This document shows, in pieces, positions 9,652 to 25,465 of a stretch of DNA of 64,000 nucleotides. This DNA is from Oscheius dolichura. Its lineage: Eukaryota > Nematoda > Chromadorea > Rhabditida > Rhabditidae. The stretch spans positions 4,278,001 to 4,342,000 of the forward strand of contig OW051496.1 in NCBI GenBank assembly GCA_932521035.1, read 5' to 3'. Numbering within the stretch: position 1 is the stretch's first letter; the number at the start of each line of letters is the position of its first letter. The notes beneath the pieces were generated by a model that saw nothing but the letters and a program-made list of their open reading frames with translations, was not told where the DNA came from and did no database searches. The position numbers were made by a program, and so were the translations under genes.

Positions 9652-11700
9652 TCAATGATAGAAGTAAAAAAAATCAAACTTGTTTGGAGCATTTTGTGTG
9701 TCCATCGCATGCTTCTCTTTTTTTGACTTTTCCTTTTTTGGCTTTGGATTTCTCTTGCTTTCTTCTTCATCACTAGTAAATAAAAACTTTTCCTTCTCGG
9801 AGGAAGAGACATGCTGAGCATTGTTACTGTCCTTGGCAACACCTCTTGAAGCCCCAAAAATGTTATGGGTTCTTTTTTGTTGGGTAGGAGCCATCTTCTT
9901 AAAAATATATGATTTGAACATCAATTAATACAGGTAAACCTTTTGCGTTACGGAATTCTCCAATAATATTTCAAGAGACGATGGAGAGTTATTCGTATTA
10001 TCTTTATTGTTCACGGTTTCTACGGTATATCTTCGAGAGTTTGTAGTAGTCTCAATGGTTGTTTCCTGATCATTGACGACACGACGTCCAAAGAATGTAG
10101 ACGTCTCCTATTATATGGAATCTACGGCAATTACTCAATGAAAATACCTTTGTCTGAGTGCCAGGAATAAAAATGTTAGCCGAATTCAAGTTCACTGGCT
10201 CATATGTCTTCTTTCTTTCCTCTCTTTCCATAGCTTCTCTTTCTTCTTTATTAGGCTGATGGTTGGCGCTTCTGTGGTAATGCTTTTTCTCCTTGTTGCG
10301 GGCAAGTATAGCCTCAGTAATTTCATCAAAATCGTCTTTACCATAAGCTGAATTTGTTCTGTGAAGCTGAAGGCGCAACTAACTAATCTCTTCGGGAGTC
10401 TTATGCCGATTTTTTCTGAAAAGAATTTTACCATCGTTAGACCAATCAATGTTTTTGTAAATAGGGTTCGACAGCGCTTTAGTGATCGTGCCTCGTCCAA
10501 ATAGATCGCGTACAGCCGAAAATCATTGCAATAGACGGAATTGTAGAAAAAAACATACTTGTTGGTTAAGTTCTACTCCGTTGTCTTTTTTTAGTTTCTC
10601 CAAACTCAAAGGAATACTGTATTTCTGGAACAAACCATCTTCATAGGTCATCATCGTGCGGTAGACGTCACGAATCTTCTCATAGCCAACCTAAAATAAT
10701 ATACGCATTCAATATCTGTATGATATGCAATAGAAACCTACATTCTGAAGGTACTCCTTATCGAAAGCTCTCGCGATAAGTTCAACAAGTAGATTGTTAC
10801 TCTTTAAAAAAATAATATAACAAAAAATGAATTACAATCATGTATTTTCTTCTGTTTTCTAAGTTTTCCATTTTGTCGTTTTTTATTTTCTCTGCCATTT
10901 CGTGTCGTCTTTTCCTGTTAGCACCACTGCTTTTGATCGACTCATACAGATCTCTAAGCGCAGACTGATCTTCGATTTTTATTCTAAAATACACCAGTTA
11001 CTATTAAACAAATTAGTAGCAAAACCTGAACGTGCCATCGGTAACACTGAACTGCAGGATGTTTGAGAACATATTGTTTAAAAGTATGTTACCCTTTTCT
11101 TTTATTGACTTGTCAATTTCATCAGGAGTAAGACGCATAAAAAAGGAGAGGTCTTCGAGCCTTATGTATTTACTGCGAGTGTCTTCTCGTTTCCCTGTTA
11201 CTTCTCTAAAACAACTTGAAATTCAATTTGTAAATTTTAAAGACTGGAGAATAAAATCGAATTCTTCTGATGTCAATCCTGTGTCCAGTTTATCGCTTTT
11301 CGCCATTAAAACTCCACCAACAAGGGCACGTATATCACTCTTTATATATATATTGCTCATTATGAAAATAGGTAGAGAACCTCGACACTATCTGGATTGG
11401 GAAAATCGGCTGGTTTCGGAAATCCCATCCTTTCAGCGTACTCGTCGTCGGACACAATATCTGGGTCTGGCACCTACAAATCAAAGCTCAGTTTATATTT
11501 TATAACAGGTACACAAAAACAATTAAAATATAATGGAAACTAACCTCTCCATAATAAGGATCAATATCTACATCGTACTCATCTTGCATGTAACGATTAT
11601 ATGCTTGGACGCCAAGTTCAAGATCATAACCGTCATCCTCCGACAAATCTTCTGGAGCATAGTATAGAGTAGGATATTCATGTGGATCTTCTTCGCTCAT
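9652..11700 (-). CDS. Uncharacterised acidic N-terminus / basic C-terminus protein
   Basis: Starts MSEEDPHEYPTLYYAPEDL (ATG 11700) and stops at 9652. Around ten exons. The first 80 residues are very acidic (LSEDDGYDLELG, DEYDVDIDPYYGE). A helical domain follows (SDIRALVGGVLMAKSDK, RLTPDEIDKSIKEKG, DQSALRDLYESIKSSGANRK), then a KE-rich segment (NKEEREAMEREERKK) and a Lys-rich tail (KPKKEKSKKEKH). This layout suggests a nuclear scaffold or chromatin/RNA factor, but I cannot name a family. An in-frame tag near 10385 is removed by a 36-nt intron. The acceptor at about 10528 reads ttttcg before the next in-frame exon, so one exon edge or one base is in doubt there. Confidence 0.55.
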
Positions 11701-12364
11701 TATCCTCGAAACGTTAGTATCTTCTTCTTCAACAGTAGTAGTGCAGGTGGCAATACCTGAATTAGGAATATAATACAACTACATCAGCAATAGAAGCATA
11801 TACAGAAAATATGAGAGAAGAAGAGCAAATCACAAAAAAATCTGAAGGGAATGAATAGGGAAAAAAAAGCCAAAATCGGGCGCAAAGTTTAGTCATTTGA
11901 AACTCCAGCTATTCAGGCTGAGGAAGGTTTTCGAAGAGCACATGTACTCTTTTTTTGCAGGAGGGCAAGTTCCACATGGAGTGCGAATGTTTTATGGTTA
12001 CAAGCAACATATATATTTCACGTTAGAAAGCTTCTAAAATTGAGTGTTCTGATATGTTCATATATATAGAGATAATGCACTCCTCAATTTGTTGTCAACC
12101 TCCAATATGTTTTCCGATCTCGAATATCTTCTTCTCATTTTTTTTGTTTTGGCAATTAAAATTTTGACGACTTCTTACCAGACAGGGATTGTCAAGTCAC
12201 AGAACGGTGAAACGTGCCTTTCAGCCGGCCGGCATTATTCATGCAAGTAGCCGTCTCTGCTCTCGTAGCAACCGCATCGCCCATTTTCCTCGCCTTTTTT
12301 TGTTTATTGAACCTTCTTTTCTTTAAAATTCGAATCTAAAACATCGAAATTTCTGTTTGCAGCC
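11701..12364. other. Divergent intergenic region
   Basis: Separates the minus-strand gene ending its 5' side at 11700 from the plus-strand gene starting at 12365. It must hold both promoters. Base composition moves from AT-rich to GC-rich near 12200. A ctgtttgcag acceptor lies two bases before the downstream ATG. No coding sequence seen. Confidence 0.5.
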
Positions 12365-15016
12365 ATGCAGTGGTCATCAGTTCGGCTTCGGCTGCCACAA
12401 TGCCTGGTGGGCCACTCGGTCTACATCTCCTGGGTGCTTCGGCTGGCCCTCCTCACTGGCAGTTTCATCGCCGGCTACCATTTCCTCCACTACCAGTTCC
12501 GACCGAAACTTCCTCAAGAATACAGACATCTCCAGGTCCGTTTTGAGAGGTAGCCGGCCGAGGTCTCTTTCAGTCGCTGAGGTCACTGGCCGTCTCCCCG
12601 GAGTGTCGGATCCCGCGTCCCGACCCCTGGGACCCCGTCATCCTGCCCTACTACTCCAAGCCGTCTGCCCTCGTCTGCCGCCCCGTCCAGAAGCAGATGA
12701 CCACCCTGGACAAGGGCATCCTCCGCGTCTGTCCCCTTCCCGCCCTCTCTGACAATCTTCCTTCAGTTCAACGCGTCCCTCCTCGAGGGCGAGGACTGCT
12801 ACCTGACCCCCTTCTGGCACAATGTCAACTTCTCCGACTTCGACATCGTCTACGGCAGCCGGACCCTGATCAACTTCACTCAGACCGGCTTCGAATTCCC
12901 TGTGGAGCACGAGTTCTTCGAGGTGCGCTGTTCCCGGGCCAGCGTCCTCACCACCCGGGATGTCTTCACCAAAAACTTTGCCCAGGTCATTTCTCGCAAT
13001 TCGACCCGCCCCTTGGCAGAGTGAGTCCCTCTTTCCTCTATTTACAGCTAGCTCAGAGTTCCTTCCCGGCCGATAGAGGAGGCCTCCTCCGAGAGGCCGG
13101 CCGTCCTGATGATCGGAGTGGACGGCATGTCCAGGCAGAATTTCATCCGCCAGGTATATGCCCCGTTTTGTATGAGACTCTTTGTAGTTGCCGAAATCAT
13201 ACGCCCGGATGAAGAGGATGGGATTCGTGGATATGTTGGGCCAGGTGAAGATCCATGACAATACGTACGGCAATCTGGTGGCCGTGTTGAGAGGCGTCCG
13301 GGCCGTGTCGACCAAGGAATTCCCGGCCGAGATGGACGAGAACTGGGAGATCTACTACGACGAGTTCGAGATGATCTGGAAGAATTTCACCCGCAATGGT
13401 CAGTGTCTCTTTCTGACGAAGATACTCCCTACACCCATAAACCCTCGGCAGGGCATTTTCCTCGATTCAAAAATCTCATACCCTTTGCCTGCCTGACGAG
13501 GCGGGTGCTGGCGCGCGGCCAACCGAACCATTCTCTAGGGTACGCGACTCTGTTCGCCGAGGACCGGCCGGATATTGCCACCTTCAACTACATGAGACAG
13601 ATGTGTGGATTCAAGCAGATCCCCGTCGACCACTACATGAGGTGAGACTCGGTAATAATTTAAAAAAAAGAATAGGCCGTACTGGCTGGCGACCTACTGG
13701 TCGATTGTGAGCCGGCGGTCGAAGAGCTACTGCTACGACGACCTGCCGATGCACCGGGTCCACCTGGACCATTTGGAGAGATTCGTCGAGACCTACGACC
13801 GGAGGAGACACTTCTCCCTCTGGTGGACACAGGATGCCAGCCACGACTATCTGAACGTGGTCGGGATAATGGACGACGACCTGGAGGGCTTCTTGAAGCG
13901 AATGGAGAAGCGGATGGAGAATACGGTAACGATCGTCTTCAGCGACCACGGGAATCGATATGACAAGATCAGGGAGACGGTAGGGGACGGACATTCGGCG
14001 GGATGAAGACGGTTCAGATCAACGGCCGGCTAGAGGCCCGTCTGCCCTTCCTGTCCATCAGACTTCCGCCGAATATCAAGGACCAGTTCCCCTTTGTCGG
14101 TTACCCGCTGTTCTATTTATTCGACTCATTCCAGCTCGAACGTCAACTGGCAGAAAATGTTGACCGGATGACGACGGCCTTCGACCTCCACGAGACGCTG
14201 AATGACCTCGCTTGGGTAGACTTCTGGTTGAAAAATAGGAGCAACCCCTTTTAGGGAACGTTTTCTGACCCGAAGAGGCCGTCTTCTCTCCTGTACGACA
14301 GCGAGGGAAAGCCGAAGAAACAGCGAGGATACTCACTCTTTGGACCGATTCCCAAAAACAGGACATGCTACGAGGCTGGAGTAAGTCGACGGGCATTCTT
14401 TATAGAAGAATTTGTATAGATTCCTGAGGATTATTGTCCGTGTTTCAATGAGAAGGAAATCGGAGAGGGAGAGGCCAAGAAGGCGGCCGGAGTCCTCCTC
14501 GCCAGAATAAATGACATCTTGGCAAACGCTCCCGAACTGGAAAGAAGTGAATTTTCTAATGATCAGGTATTGAAAAATGGAAAATATCCAATCTTCTAGG
14601 ACTTTACATGTGCTCCCATTGAAATTGATAAGATACAATATTCCTCTATCCGCCTGCCTCCTCAAAAAATGGTTGTCGATCCGCAGACGGGTGATCAGGT
14701 GGCAATCGCCGGTGTCCAAGTGCAGTCTGTATTTGTGAGAGTGTAAAACGATAGATAAACTTTCAGATATCGGGTAGTTTTTCAAGCTAAGCCGCCTAGC
14801 AACGCGATTATTGAGGGAATCGCCGTCCGTGACTTCAATACTAACGATTGGTTTACCACGAACGAATTTGAGCGTAATAACGCGTTTGTATCCTTATTTC
14901 TTCAGTAAAAAACAAAATTCAGATATGGAAACAGCTCTTCTTGTGTGAATGATCCAGTTCTGAAGAAGCTCTGCTATTGCATGACGCCTCCGACGGAACC
15001 TTCCCTTTCTCAATAG
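12365..15016 (+). CDS. DUF229 family sulfatase-like membrane protein
   Basis: Type II membrane protein with a hydrophobic segment near the N-terminus (ISWVLRLALLTGSFIAGYHF), then an ectodomain of the DUF229 family, an alkaline-phosphatase/sulfatase fold expanded in nematodes with unknown substrates. Family marks are PAVLMIGVDGMSRQNFIRQL followed by a lumenal metal-site segment, DNTYGNLVAVLRG, TLFAEDRPDIATFNY, and TIVFSDHGNRYDKIRET for the second metal site, then the Cys-rich C-terminus ending CYCMTPPTEPSLSQ. About 12 exons. The largest intron is about 140 bp (13399-13538), most others are 30-45 nt. The first two thirds are GC-rich with C/G-ending codons, while the last exons (after about 14560) are AT-rich. 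Confidence 0.88.
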
Positions 15017-15320
15017 GTCGACTACGAGTAAAAATGCGCGGTGTCACGTTTTACGGATTGTACATTGAAAATAAATGACTACCCAGTACTTTCTGTTCGA
15101 TTATTCAAAGAGAGAAATGAAATTCCCCTGTAGCCAAGAAAAGAAAGAGAAAGAAGAAATGCAATTCAAACGCAGCACCGCAAAACGGCGTGGCGGAAAA
15201 CAACAATTTTGAAATGATAAGCCTGAAATCTTGGGAATAAAGTGTTGCGATTCATTTTTTTTTGTTTTATTTTACTGTGTTACATATAAACCTTCCTAGA
15301 ACACTTGCTTAGATTGTTTT

Positions 15321-15324
15321 TCAG
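15321..15324 (+). promoter_or_regulatory. Possible trans-splice acceptor before RAD50
   Basis: The sequence gattgtttttcag ends at 15324, 27 bases upstream of the RAD50 ATG, with no matching donor between the end of the previous gene (15016) and this site. This is the pattern left by spliced-leader addition in nematodes. Confidence 0.4.
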
Positions 15325-15350
15325 ATCAATGTTCTAGAAGGTAAATAAAA

Positions 15351-18300
15351 ATGGCACTTCTATCGCAGGTTTTATTCGTCATTGTTCTTTACATGCCTCC
15401 AGTTTAGTTAGAATATTATGGCATTCGATCAGTGCCCGGGAATAGTAAAGATAGTCATCATATCGAGTTTGAAGCACCGCTCACTATAATTTCTGGACCA
15501 AATGGAAGTGGCAAAACGGTAAATACAGTTCATTTTCTGCTTACATTTTGTTTCTCAGACATTAATTGAAGCCTTGAAATTTGTAACTGCTAACGAAAGC
15601 CCTCCTGGCGATAAGCAAGCATTTGTTCATAATCTTCATGTTTGTTTAGATATTATTTTTCATTTATACTATGCAGATTTCTCGAAGCTCCAGAGTTGAC
15701 GGGCTAATAAGACTTGAATTTCTGACTGATAAAAACAAAAAGGTTACTGTTACAAAAAGATTCAACGTAGTTAAAAATGCGCGGACAAAAGTAGGTTCCT
15801 CAGCTAATCTCGACTGTAGTATGCTAAGGGAGGCATGCAATTCAAGTCGGACGAAAGTACGATTAATGTTTTCGATAATTCAGGAAATCAAAAGTCTATC
15901 TCAAGCAAAAGCGCTGATTTCCAAACAGAGGTTAGACTAACTGCTAATTAGACATTTCAGTAACGGTTAGGTATTAAATCATCTTGGCGTACCGGCAGCT
16001 ATTCTTAGCAATGTTATATTCTGCCATCAAGAAGATTCATGCTGGTTGTGTACTGAACTAATCTTATTCTTTTACATTCAGGCCATTGAGTGAACCAAGA
16101 GAACTGAAGCAACGTTTTGATAAAATTTTTCAATTACAAAAATTTACCAAGGCTATCGACCAGGCCAAAAAAATAAAGAAGACGGAGGTGAGAGTGGTGC
16201 TGTAGTGTTGTAACTAGTTTAGATGCAAAGGTTGAAACTTCTAGATGCTGAATCAAAACATGCAAAGCTAGAACTTCAAAATAAAGGAAAAGTTTGTTTA
16301 ATTTTCATTCTCCACTAAAATGTCTCGGCTAGGCTTTGAAAGACAAAGAGGATAGCAAGGCATCACAAGCTAAAATAGTGCAAAGTCTCAAAGAGCTTGA
16401 TGAGAATGTTAAAGAATACACGGGAATACTTCAACAGATGGAAATTGAACTCAAGCAAATTGACAAGAAGAAAATTAGAAGAGGTTGTTAAATTTAAGCA
16501 AATATAATTTATTTTGTAGACACTGTAAATGCCGAGCTTGGTGTTTTGATTGGTGTAGTCAAACAAATAGAGAAGCAAGGAGTGGTAGCATATAGTGGCA
16601 CATTGGCTGAGTTGCATGATGAAAGTCGAGTTGTAAGGAATTGTGGAAAACAAGTCAAATCGATATATTTGAGGCTCAGCAGCAATTAAGTAACGAAGAG
16701 CAATCGCAGTCTATGCTAGATATAGGTGAAATTCAGCGAACTTTAGAACGTAAACAGATGGATAAAAAACAATGCCAGCAAATGCTCAATGAAGTAACCA
16801 GAAAAAAAGAAGTAATTCCGTTACTAGCCGCTTATTTTCCGAGATTTCAGAATTATGATGAGGAATTTGCCAAATTCAAAAAACTTGAAAACGAGATTGC
16901 TCAACGCTTTCCTGAGATGAACGAAGCTAATATTACCGAGCAACTGACTTCTTTTTACTTGGAAAGAAATGAACTACTGAATGCAGCCAAAGTTTGCTCT
17001 TATGAAAAAAAAAATCAAATATCCATTTTAAGGGGATACACCGCACAGCTAGAACGGATCTTCAGCGTGAATGCGACAACGCCGTAGCAAACCACAGTCG
17101 TGCTCAGGCTGACATGCAATTTATAAATGAAAACAGCAACAAACTTTTAGCAGAAATCGCAAGCATTGAGAAAAAATGCGCAGCTATTGATGGATCAGAT
17201 GAAAAGTGACTATTTTTATATTTTTTAGTAACACTGTATAGGGAAAGAAGAATTAACCATCGATTGACCGAGTTGAGGCTTATGCTGCAAGGGTTGCCCC
17301 AGGTTAATGATGAGCAGAGCCGTATGTTTCAAACAAAAAGACTGCACCTGCGTAAAGAGGTATATAAATAAATTAGTTAGACATTTGGTTATCAGATAGA
17401 AGAACTTCGCAGTCAAAGTCTCAGAAGTGCAGAATACGAAGAACAAGTCAAGGAAAAAAAGAGAATTGCGTCTGAAATAGAAGTAACTCGTACAAAACAT
17501 CAAGAACTGTTAAATAAACATGACGATGATTTAAAAGTTATTTTTAAGAAGCTTCCAGAAGGGAAGTGGGGGTTAGTTTGTTCAAAATGTATTATTCGCC
17601 TTTTACAGAGATAAAGTTCGCGAAAAGAAAGACGAAATATCCAGCCATCTAAATGAAGTAAATGACAACCTTACTAAAAGAGACTTTGCTCTCCATAATG
17701 AAATTTCGCTATATAAAGAAAAAGGCAATGAAGAAGAACAATTAATAGCGCAGTTTAAACAGTTACAGGATTCGATTGAAAAGGTATTTACTATGGCTTC
17801 TCCTGAAATTTTGTAGAAATGTAATTGTAAAATCGAACAACTAAAGAATGAAGCAGAAAGTGTTGCTAAACATCTCCGTAAAGCTAGGAAAGAACTTGCC
17901 CCTCTCAACACAAAATCGGTACACTTTTATTCACGGGTATATCCCGCTATTTTTAGGATCTCTATGAAACTTGGATTAATGAAACTAACAGCAAAAGTTG
18001 TTGTCCTCTCTGTGAAAGAAAGTTTACTGGAAAAAATGGCGCTCAGTCTTTGGTTGAAAAATTAAATAATATGACACTTTCACTTCCTGACGATATTGCA
18101 AGACTTACACAAGACGTTTCACAGTTAGAGCTGCGAGAGAAAGTTTTGTCTACCTCTCTGGCCGATGCAGAAAAATTAGCGTATTTCATTTTTTAATATC
18201 TATGTTCATCCATTGTAGAACAATTGAAACGTCACTTGAGGAGTGTAGGAAACGCAAAGATCAAGCTAAAAAACTCGAAGTTCAATATCAAGCTGATCTC

Positions 18301-20447
18301 GTACAAGCCAAAGAGGAACATGCCAAAGTGAAACAAATTTTCGAGAGAATTTCGAGAATTATGGTTTGTGTTTCATAGAATTATATCAGCAATCTTTAGG
18401 CCGACCTTTCTCTTATTGATAACCTGCAATGTACCCTTGACTGTTTGACAGAGCAATTATCCCTTTTACCCATTATTGATGAAACTGTTATGTCTAGTGA
18501 AACCCTTCGCTACAAAATTAGTGAAAAGGAGAAATCTCTGAGAAGTTTAGAAAATGAAATTGATGATATGGAGCTTATGCAGAAGAAAAGAAATGAAGTT
18601 GATACAGAGGTTGATACGTCGTAGATGATAAATACTACTGGTTTAGGCAGTTAACCTTCGTGGTGAACTTGTAGAGCTTTCTGAATACAACGGACAAAAG
18701 TCAAACCTCGTGGAACAAATAAAACTGAAAAGGTTAGATCTTGAGAATCTGAACCGAAAAAAACGAGATATAATCGATCAGCTTCCTATATTAGAAGAAA
18801 AGATTCGGGTAAGCTATTCTATGGGTATTTACTAGATCTAGGATAATAACATGAATCGAGACAAGTGTGAACAAGACATTGCACAGCGCGAGAAATGCGG
18901 TGAAAGCGAACTAAGAGAGATAGAGAATTATCAAAGAAATCTAGATAATATCAAAATTCGAATGCAGCAATTGTTTGTATCACAGGACCAGGTAAGATTT
19001 GTTGCAGTTTTTTTTTCATTTTACTCTATTACAGTTTCATGATTTAAGTAAGAAAATGAAACAACTAGAAGACGAATTCAGTGACTGTCTTCTAAGAAAA
19101 GGACAGGTGGAATCCAACAGTTCGTATTACAAAGATCTGGTATTTACACCATTTTCTTCTAAAATATCATTACAGATCGAACGAAAGCGCTACATTGACC
19201 GTCAAATTGATCTGTTCCAAACATCCGAAAGAAGGAAAATATTGGAAGGAGAGATTGAGGAGCTAGCATTACCTGACAATGGGCAAATAGAAGAGCTAGA
19301 AAGAGAATATCAGGTAGACTTACTGGCTTGATAACCTTCAAGAATGTTTAGACGTTATTATCAAAAAAGAACAAGATTGAAATTAAAAAGTCCAATTTGG
19401 AAGGGCAACTGACGGAAATAGAAAGAAAACTGAATGAAACTCGTGCTATTCTGAAAAAAGAAAACATGAAAAATGCCGAAGTAACCTATAGAAACTCATT
19501 AGTTCATAAGGCTGTCTGTGAAAAAATTATTGAGGTCAATTTACCTTATTTAATAATCAAGCACATGTTCAGGATCTCGATAGTTTTGTAACCGTGCTAG
19601 ACACAAGCATTCTAAAATTCCATAAAGATAAAATGGCTGCCATCAATGTTATTTTAGATGATTTATGGCGTAGAGTCTACAATGGTGTTGACATTGAAAC
19701 TATTAAGATAAAGTAAATTGACACCGCTATGTGCAAAACTTCCCCTTCTGCTTCAGAACTGAGAAAAACGAAAGCGCCGACAAAAGAGCATCTTATGATT
19801 ACAACGTCATGATGGTTTTAGAAGGAGGTGTCGAGGTGGGAATGAGAGATCGCTGCTCCGCCGGACAAAAAGTGGTTTTCCAGAAGTTATTGAAAATATT
19901 TTTGTAGATGTTGGCTTCTCTACTTATTCGTATCGCTCTTGCCGATGTATTTGCAAAGACTTGCTCCATTATTGCTTTGGACGAACCAACAACTAATCTC
20001 GACACTTCCAAGGTGATACCTACTCTAGTTTTACTTTTGCATTTAGATTGAACAAATGGCAGCAATGTTGAATAATTTAATAAATACCAGACGAGCTGAT
20101 GATAAGTACGGAAATGTACATGGAAAACAGTTTCAGGTTCGTCTATTATGTCTTACAAACTAGCCTGCTTTACAGATGATTGTAATTACTCATGACGACC
20201 GCTTAGTAGATGCTTTAAAATTAGGCTGTCGGCCTAATAAAACCTTTAGAATATCAAAAGATGCTTTATCGGGAAAATCAAGGCTCGATACATACGACTA
20301 TGCAGGGTATTTGATTTCTAAAAATAGTAAAATATACATTCAGGAATAAAATGGGATAAAATTATGGTGGTTTTTGAGGTGCAGCTTTTTATCTTGTCAT
20401 TCTGGTTTTTTATGACACGGTTTGATTCTTCGTTTATAACGCGGTGA
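15351..20447 (+). CDS. RAD50: RAD50 DNA double-strand break repair ATPase
   Basis: SMC-like subunit of the MRE11-RAD50(-NBS1) complex that tethers and processes DNA ends in the nucleus. The Walker A motif [10 protein letters not shown] is split by an intron at about 15520. More than 1000 residues of heptad-repeat coiled coil follow, over about 25 exons. The zinc hook is CPLC (codons 18002-18013), at the apex of the coil. The ABC signature RDRCSAGQK is at 19845-19875. Walker B with D-loop is [16 protein letters not shown] (about 19960-20010), and the switch histidine is in [14 protein letters not shown]. The length (about 1300 residues) fits the family. Introns are 32-50 nt. The C-terminal 35 residues after DTYDYAG follow the only frame left open by the last intron and are less sure. 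Confidence 0.96.
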
Positions 20448-20696
20448 TAATATTTTAATAAACAGTTTTTATGCTAATATAATGAACTCGATCTTACGGA
20501 CTACCTTTTAATAATGCCTCTTTTATTACTTTTTTTTCCAATTTTTTTGTCTACTTTGATTATCTATGTTACGGTAGCTTTCTATGTACGCAAGCGCATT
20601 CACATCCAACAGAAATGTGCGACGTGGCCTATCTCTCCTATAAGCCTAGTTCTATGCTTTAATTAACATAATTCTTATATATTTCGTTGTAAATAC

Positions 20697-20705
20697 ATAT
20701 TTCAG
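20697..20705 (+). promoter_or_regulatory. Possible trans-splice acceptor before SEC23
   Basis: acatatttcag ends two bases before the SEC23 ATG, and only about 260 bp separate the end of RAD50 from this start. No donor is required in between. This fits a downstream cistron in a nematode operon, or simply a short intergenic gap with spliced-leader addition. Confidence 0.45.
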
Positions 20706-20707
20706 GA

Positions 20708-24653
<3,946 letters not shown>

Positions 24654-24781
24654 AAATGTTTGTGATATTTTTTGACGTGTATATTTATGCTGTTTTAGTA
24701 TTTATTCAGAGTTTTGATAATGAATGTTTTTTTCCAGGATCCGTTATAATTTTTTAAAGCTTGAGAAGTCGCTAATTAAAG

Positions 24782-25005
24782 CTAATTACGAAAATTAATG
24801 CACATTGCTCGATTTCCATCGCACCATCCGCTATCCATGCTGTATTGAAGTCTGCAACAATCCTCGACACCGCCTTTTGGACAAACTGAATCACAGCGGG
24901 GACGGTGGTAGGGAGAATAATCAGTAGCTTAAAAGGGGATGATAACAAGTTGTAAATCTTACTTGATACTGTGGAACCTAGCAGAAATAGAAGAAAAACA
25001 AGCAT
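24782..25005 (-). CDS. Cysteine-rich secreted peptide (62 residues)
   Basis: Two exons (25005-24963 and 24927-24782) are joined by a 35-nt gtaaga...tttaag intron. The first exon is a signal peptide (MLVFLLFLLGSTVS). The mature part has six cysteines in the order C-x3-C-x7-CC-x10-C-x6-C, with SGWCDGNRAMCI near the end. The unspliced frame gives a false 164-residue ORF; splicing changes the frame and reveals the cysteine pattern. An acceptor-like tcgtttcag lies about 20 bases before the ATG. Such compact disulfide peptides in nematodes are usually secreted and may be antimicrobial, signalling or structural. I cannot assign this one to a named family. It is convergent with SEC23 and divergent from the chemoreceptor. 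Confidence 0.6.
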
Positions 25006-25465
25006 TGAGTCGACGAAGATACGCTGAAACGATTGGAGTGAGTCACGTTTGTAAAGGTGATTAACAATGGGCGAACCGGAATCGAGGGGGTTTAGACTAT
25101 TTGGAAAGGTCATTTCAGAGTGTACAAAAACATTGAACAAGTGTCTAGTCGCATTCAAAGTTGTTGTTTTCTTGGGTATGTGGGTGAAATCTTTTATTTG
25201 CCAGATTATCGCAAATCTAGCTGTCTTAGCCTTCTGATGAGGATAATGTTGTGGGGGTGGACTCACAAAGGCGTAGAATTAGAGAATAAGTTCAGATCTC
25301 TAAATACAAATGAAGTGTGCTCATTGTCCTTCTGATAATCCGTCGATCTTTAGAGAAAATTGCCTGAAATTATAAGGTGTCTCATGTGTCCGTCAAAGAG
25401 GGACTGTAATTGGCCGTCTTCGGAATGTCATATGAGCACGAATGGTTAGTCAAGGGGCAGTTGGA

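Noticed and set aside
10380-10390. In-frame tag between two coding-like stretches, a possible stop-codon readthrough
   Set aside because: A 36-nt intron (gttagt...attcag) removes the tag and keeps the frame.
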